Assembly: GCF_907164915.1 (NCBI RefSeq)
Contig: NC_061863.1
Location: 46,287,382-46,351,381, forward strand
DNA: 64,000 nucleotides
Source of the DNA: Impatiens glandulifera
Taxonomy: Eukaryota > Streptophyta > Magnoliopsida > Ericales > Balsaminaceae
Direction: 5' to 3'
The position numbers and the translations under genes are program-made. This document shows, piece by piece, positions 58,796 through 64,000 of this stretch. Below the pieces are notes generated by a model. The model worked only from the letters and a program-made list of their open reading frames with translations, made no database searches and was not told the DNA's origin. The stretch's first letter is position 1. Each line of letters begins with the position of its first letter.

Positions 58796-60330
58796 ACAAA
58801 TATTCAAAATGAGAATATTGATGTGGATGATAATTTCCTTTATGAAAATTTATTACAAAAATTGAAGAAGGACCGGGTGGAAGAAATGTTACATAGTCAT
58901 GTAATATATGCACTAAAGTGTGCAAGTGATCATATTCAAGAGTGAAAGCTCACTTACTAAAAATGAAAGGCCTTGAAATTTCAAGTTGTGTGGTTGTTAT
59001 AATGGATCAAATCAAATATATAGAACAACTTTTGAATGAAGCAAAATTGAGAAAGAAGAATGCTCATCCAAAACAACTTTCATTGCCTTCATCATCTTTA
59101 TCATCAAAAACATCACAATGCAATAGTAAATTTTCTTTGCAAAGTGATGATCCAACAAAGAAGAGGAAAGGAACACTTGGGCCTATTAAAAAGTTTTTAA
59201 CTTTAATGCTAAAGATGAACTATATTCTGAAATTGCAAGATTGTATTACACCGGTGGATTGTCCTTTCAATATTGATAGGAATCCACATTATGTTTGTGC
59301 CTTTAGTATGGCTACTCAATGAACAATTCCAGATTGTCTTCCACTCGACTACAATCTATTGAGAATCACACTCCTTCAAAAAGAAAAGGATCATATTGGA
59401 AAGATGTTGGAACTAAAAAAATGCTTGGAAATAAAAAGGTGTTAGTATTTGTAGTGATGAGTGGTTGGATGTACAAAGAAGACCACTTATCAATATCATG
59501 GAAGTGTGTGAAAGTGGTCCTATATTTTTGAAGGCAATAAATTGTGAAGGTGAGTTCAAGAATAAAGTTTTTATCTCTAATTTGCTTATTGATGTAATAA
59601 ATGAAGTGGGACATACAAATGTTGTCCAAGTAATCACTGATAATGCTCTTGTATGCAAAGCCGTGGGGTTACTTCTTGAGGCAAAATACTCGCACATATT
59701 TTGGACACCTTGTGTTGTGCATACTATAAATCTTGTTTTGAAAAATATTTATTCACCTACTGATTCTGCACAAAACAAAGAAGCATTTGAAGAGTGCAAG
59801 TGGATAACAAAATTATTAAGTGATATTTTCAATGATTAAGAATTTCATAATGAATCATAATATGAGATTATCAATGTTCAATGATAACTTGAATTTGAAG
59901 TTGCTTTCACTCTCAGATACTAGATTTGCTTCCACGGTCATTATGCTTAAAAGGTTTAGGAAAATCAAGAAATGTCTTGAAATTACGGCGTTTAATGAAA
60001 AATGTGATCTCTACAAAGAGGATGATGTAGTAAAGGCTAAAGTAGTGAAGTACAAAATATTGGATGAACAATTTTAGGAAAAAGTTGATTTTATATACTT
60101 TCTTTCACAAGTCTAATTTATGAGACGTTAAGGAAAGTAGACACTGATCAACCTTATCTTCATTTAGTTTATGAATGGTGATGAAGATGAAGATTTCCAT
60201 TTTTAAGGGTCTCAAAACGAAAAATCAAACTTTTATGAGGTTGTTCATAATGTTCTAGTGGAGCGATGGAATAAAAGCAATATGCCTCTATATTGTTTGG
60301 CACATTCTCTAAATCCAAGGTAAATTATAA
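58796..60330 (+). pseudogene. hAT-superfamily transposase gene, broken
   Basis: The first part (58796-59320) has a remnant BED-type zinc finger context (VKAHLLKMKGLEISSC) and a basic Ser-rich linker with KKRKGTLGPI. 59320-59840 carries a DUF659-like region: QRRPLINIMEVCESGPIFL, VGHTNVVQVITDNA, and IFWTPCVVHTINLVLKNI, the conserved block around a catalytic Asp. 59840-60320 continues with SDTRFASTVIMLKRF and VLVERWNKSNMPLYCLAHSL-type hAT sequence. At least four frameshifts or stops break it and the C-terminal dimerisation region is missing. Domesticated hAT proteins exist, but this copy is not intact. Confidence 0.75.
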
Positions 60331-61448
60331 GATTTTAACTTTCTAAATTTTAGTAAATTATAAATATTAATTAGTACTTTTCATTTCATCATTCTCATCT
60401 TCTCTAAGCTTTCTTTCTTCGATCAGAATCCTCAAAATATAACCGAATCCACTATCGATCTCCTTATTCTTCTTCAAATTTCACTTGCAAGTATCTTCTG
60501 AAATTCGCAAAAGCAAAGGGATGAACAAGCTTTTCATGCTAGGGTTTGAGGCTAAACTTCAACGAATTTATATTTCTTGAATTGAGTTTATATAATCTTC
60601 TTCACAACGTTTGTATCTGGTTCAAAGCCATACATTTGAGGCTTCGATTAAATCACCAGTTTCACAAAATCCATAGATCTATTAATATATTTAACATGTT
60701 TAGATTTGCATAACTACGAGCTCAAATTAATAATTCCATAAAAACACTTCTGATAGAAAAGTAGGGATTGCCATGCTCACAAGTTATAGCTAAATGATGT
60801 TGTTTATTAGGTTATTTTTGGATGTTTAGGATATATATTGATGTTTTTATGATATGGTTAGCCCAATTAACTTATCCATTAACTCTTAACTTGAACATTT
60901 TTCTGCACCCTTTGTTATATGTTCTATTAATCATGGAGTCAATGCATTTCTTGGTGACTCCAAAATTTATTAGAGTAAAATTAACCTTCTTTCTCTACTG
61001 ATATAGGCTAAGTTTCTTATATTTCAAATCTTACTCAGTTCAGGTTCATGTGATTATTGGTGAATTATTTAGAGCTTCTTGTGGCATGCTTCTTTTTTGT
61101 GATTATTGGTGAATTCATTTTCTCCAAGTTCGGGTAAGATGATCATCTTTATTGTTCATAGGATATTTGATGTTCTACCAAATTACCAACTTAGACAACA
61201 TTGATTTATTTAGTACTAACCTTGGATTTTCATCTATGCTTTTATTATTTTTATTTGTTGTGTATAAATGATTGTGATTTGTACCATTTGTAATTTTCAC
61301 ATTCAAATATACAAAACTTCAACAGAATGCTTATGTATGGTCTAATGATTTTAAAATATGAATTTTAAGTTTGTAGCATATTTTTGGATTTAAATTTTAT
61401 TTATAACTCTCTCAATTGTTTTTCTTTTCCAGGATTATAGTAATATAT
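60331..61448. other. Intergenic between two transposase pseudogenes
   Basis: AT-rich, no coding signal. TGTGATTATTGGTGAATT occurs twice near 61050 and 61100. It could include the 5' UTR or first intron of the FAR1-like gene. Confidence 0.45.
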
Positions 61449-63240
61449 ATGGAAGATGAATCTACTAGTTGCTGGCGGTTAAATTTCGAAGCCAATGATG
61501 ATCGTTCAGAAAATATATTAATATTATCAATAAAGGTTAGAATATAATAATGAGATTTTTCTATAATCTAGAGAAGCTAATATTGTTTTCAATTTGATAT
61601 AGATTTGAATACAAATAATTCTTTAAGCATAAAATACTTTGTACCACAATTAGGAATGGAGTTTGAGACTGAAGAGAAAGCCTATGATTTTTATTTGGCA
61701 TATGTTAAGAGGGTCGGTTTTGGAATAAGAAGATCTAATAATCATAGTGATAATTTGGGTAAGATATTGGATAGGATCTTCTGTTGTAGTTCTCAAGGTA
61801 AGAGGGGAAAAGATAAACAAGCACTTTATGTGAAGAACAATCGACCTGAAAGAAGATGTGGTTATAAGGCTAAAATGAAGATCTATAACCGAACAAATGA
61901 CATGTTTATTATGGTGCAATTTATAGACGATCATAATCATCATCTTTCAAGCCCAAAGAAGACTCACTTACATAAAAGCCATTTAAAAATATCTTCTTTA
62001 GCTAAAATACAGATTTAAATGGCAAATGATGTCGGAATCTCTTCAAAAGCATATCATGATCTCATGGTGAGACAATTGAGAGGGAACGAGTTTGTAGGTT
62101 TTATACCAGAAGATTACATAAATTACTTACGTTCAAAAAGAACAAGAAGTATTATGGTTGGGGACACGTGACGGGAGGTGTTTTAGAATATTTGCAAAAA
62201 CAATAATCTAATGATATCAGTTTTCAAGTGCTATTCAAGTTGATGAGGATGATTTGATAACAAATATTTTTTTGTCTGATGCAAAAATGAGAGTTGATTT
62301 TTATCATTTTGGAGATGTTGTTTGTTTTGATACAACATATAGGAAGAACAATGAGGGTCGTCCACTTGCATTATTTGTTGGTATTAATCACCAAAAGCAA
62401 GTTTTTGGTGTTGATTTATTGTATGATGAAACTTCTTTGACGTGTGAATGATTGTTCGGTACATTTGTTGATATTATGGGTGGGAGAAAACCCACAACAA
62501 TTTTTACAGATCAAGATGCAACCATGGAAAATACCTTAGCTTCTACATGGCCAACAATACATCATCGATTATGTATTTGACATATTTATCAGAATGTCTT
62601 TATACATTTGAGTGGTATTTTTTCTTAGTTTAGAGAGTTTTCTAAGGATTTTTTCACCTGCATATATGAATTTGATGAAGAGGAAAACTTTCTTGAAGCA
62701 TGGTCCATGATGTTGAACAAATATTCACTAGAAGAGAATGATTGGTTGAAGCGTATGTTTCACATCAGAGAGAAATGGGCTTTGGTGTATGGTCGATACA
62801 TATTTTCAGTAGATATGACTACAACACAAAGAGTTGAAAGTTTGAACATCTTTGTGAAAGGTAAGTCACTTATAAACACAAATTTTCAGTATTCTTTCAT
62901 CATTTTGAAAGACTTCTTGAAGATCGTCGATATATGAAGTTAAAAGCTGATTTAAAATCAAATCATAGTGTTCCTTGTTTACGATTTCCTATTGAAATTT
63001 TAAAACAAGCAAGAAATATTTACACTCCCAAGGTATTTAAGTAGTTTAAAAACGGGTGGTTCAAATGTCATGATTATAGCGTCGAAACTTGTGAGGATGT
63101 TGATTCATTTGTGAAATACAAAGTTATTCCTCGAGGAAAAGGTTATCATCATATAGTTACTCTTCATAAATCATGTGAAATAGTTGAGTGTGATTGTAGA
63201 AAATTTGATATAAAGAAATGTGCGGGCTGTTTATTCAATT
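61449..63240 (+). pseudogene. FAR1/FHY3-like MULE transposase gene, broken
   Basis: A first exon may run 61449-61535 (MEDESTSCWRL), followed by a short GT..AG intron to 61602, but the join does not restore the frame. Next come the FAR1 DNA-binding domain (61620-61950: GMEFETEEKAYDFYLAYVKR to FIDDHNHHLSSPKKTHL), the MULE/DDE domain (62250-62940: [51 protein letters not shown]) and a SWIM-type zinc-finger region (~63150-63235: VECDCRKFD..KCAG). Stops and frameshifts occur at ~62170, 62210, 62450, 62578 and 63040. Host FAR1-related genes regulate phytochrome A signalling; the decay suggests a transposon relic or dead duplicate. Confidence 0.75.
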
Positions 63241-63260
63241 AAGTATCAAGACAGCAAATA

Positions 63261-63657
63261 TAGGTGTTCATTGGTTCGGTTTTCGGGTTATTCGAGTTCC
63301 ACAATTCGGTTTATTTGAATATTTTTTATCCAATTCGAAAACCGAACCGATTTCAAATTTGATATTCAGTATTATTCTACCATTAGACCACTAGTGCTTT
63401 TCTTTCTTTTTTTCTTTATTATTAAATCTTGAATTCAAAATATTCTAATTTGATTATTTTAAACTTTTTCTTAAGATAAATTTGGAAGAATAAATAATAA
63501 TAAATGAATTCGGTTTTTGGTTTGGTTTTCGATTTGAAACCCAAACTCGAAAATCAATTTGAAAACCGTATTTGAATTCGAATTGGTTTGAAATTCGAAT
63601 TTGGTTTATTCGAATTCGGTTGGATATTCGGTTTAGACCAAATATTGAACATCCCTA
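63261..63657. mobile_element. hAT-type MITE with TTCGGTTT-rich ends
   Basis: Left end TAGGTGTTCATTGGTTCGG, right end ATATTGAACATCCCTA; read inward they are inverted (TAGGGATGTTCAATAT on the other strand). The ends carry many TTCGGTTT, CGAAAACCGAAC and GAATTCGGT motifs. Flanking 8-mers are only partly alike, so the target duplication is uncertain. Length ~397 bp, non-coding. Confidence 0.6.
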
Positions 63658-64000
63658 GCAGTAGAGAGCAAGAATACTTGTACGATTGTTAAAGATAGTC
63701 TTTTGAGTTTGTGTAAGGTGGTAGATTGAACTTGCAAGTTATTGTGCCAACTAACTCTAGGCTTCACAATAATAAATATGTGGTAGAGTTTGATGAAGGG
63801 AAATCTATGACAATAAAAGAGATTAAATAAACAGTTTTAGACAAAAGATTAAAAAGTAGACTAGAAAAGATTTAAGAAAGAGGAAACTAGAAAAAAAAAG
63901 ATCAATGAACCATCACAAGTCGATATGGTATGTATCATTTACCCTCTTATAAAATATTTTTAATTATATTTACTTATATTTTTTTCATAATAGGGTATAA
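63658..64000 (+). other. Possible tail of the FAR1-like pseudogene
   Basis: Near 63770-63910 a plus-strand stretch reads like a basic C-terminus (YVVEFDEGKSMTIKEIK, then KRLKSRLEK and KKKINEPSQVDM) with stops between, which could be the end of the FAR1-like frame separated by the MITE. Window ends here, so this is a guess. Confidence 0.3.

Overview
The window is AT-rich nuclear DNA of a flowering plant, most likely a eudicot. The evidence is spliced genes with GT..AG introns, plant-only families (type 2 non-specific lipid transfer proteins, 3-ketoacyl-CoA synthase, plastid FAD6) and many decayed copia, LINE, hAT, CACTA, MULE and Helitron-like elements. I cannot fix family or species from sequence alone. 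Exon boundaries were read by eye from splice signals, reading phase and family knowledge. For every multi-exon gene the exon lengths add up to an open frame.

Layout. 1-9.1 kb is repeat-rich: a ~78-bp tandem repeat, a copia integrase remnant, a 3'-truncated copia element on the minus strand with one LTR, and a hAT MITE. 9.1-14.4 kb holds two type 2 LTP genes facing each other. Between them lie a 1.2-kb GGGTA-rich hAT-like element and a ~1.6-kb minisatellite. 14.4-17.4 kb has a SINE-like repeat, a short Helitron candidate and a LINE remnant. 17.4-21 kb carries a two-exon KCS gene and a four-exon gene for a small basic coiled-coil protein I do not recognise, both minus strand. 22.2-28.3 kb is nested repeats: a 21-bp minisatellite split by a non-autonomous LTR element that itself contains a CACTA-type MITE, then another decayed copia and three long AT arrays.

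28.7-53.3 kb is a gene-rich block of housekeeping genes: SRP receptor alpha (+), then TMN7-like nonaspanin, leucine aminopeptidase, a UBP23-like deubiquitinase and plastid omega-6 desaturase FAD6, all minus strand. It is interrupted by two MULE-like MITEs (37.4 and 38.7 kb) and a triplicated repeat (43.5 kb). 53.7-64 kb returns to repeats: a decayed plus-strand copia with its 5' LTR, a broken hAT transposase gene, a broken FAR1/MULE transposase-like gene and a hAT-type MITE.

The genes form no operon or pathway cluster. Shared themes are lipid metabolism and transport (LTP2 pair, KCS, FAD6) and the secretory pathway (SRP receptor, TMN7), but I see no evidence that this neighbourhood is functional. 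I found no convincing wholly new molecular system. The best leads are the minisatellite with tRNA-promoter-like boxes, the nested minisatellite/LTR/CACTA structure, the promoter block conserved between the LTP copies, and the two-start aminopeptidase.
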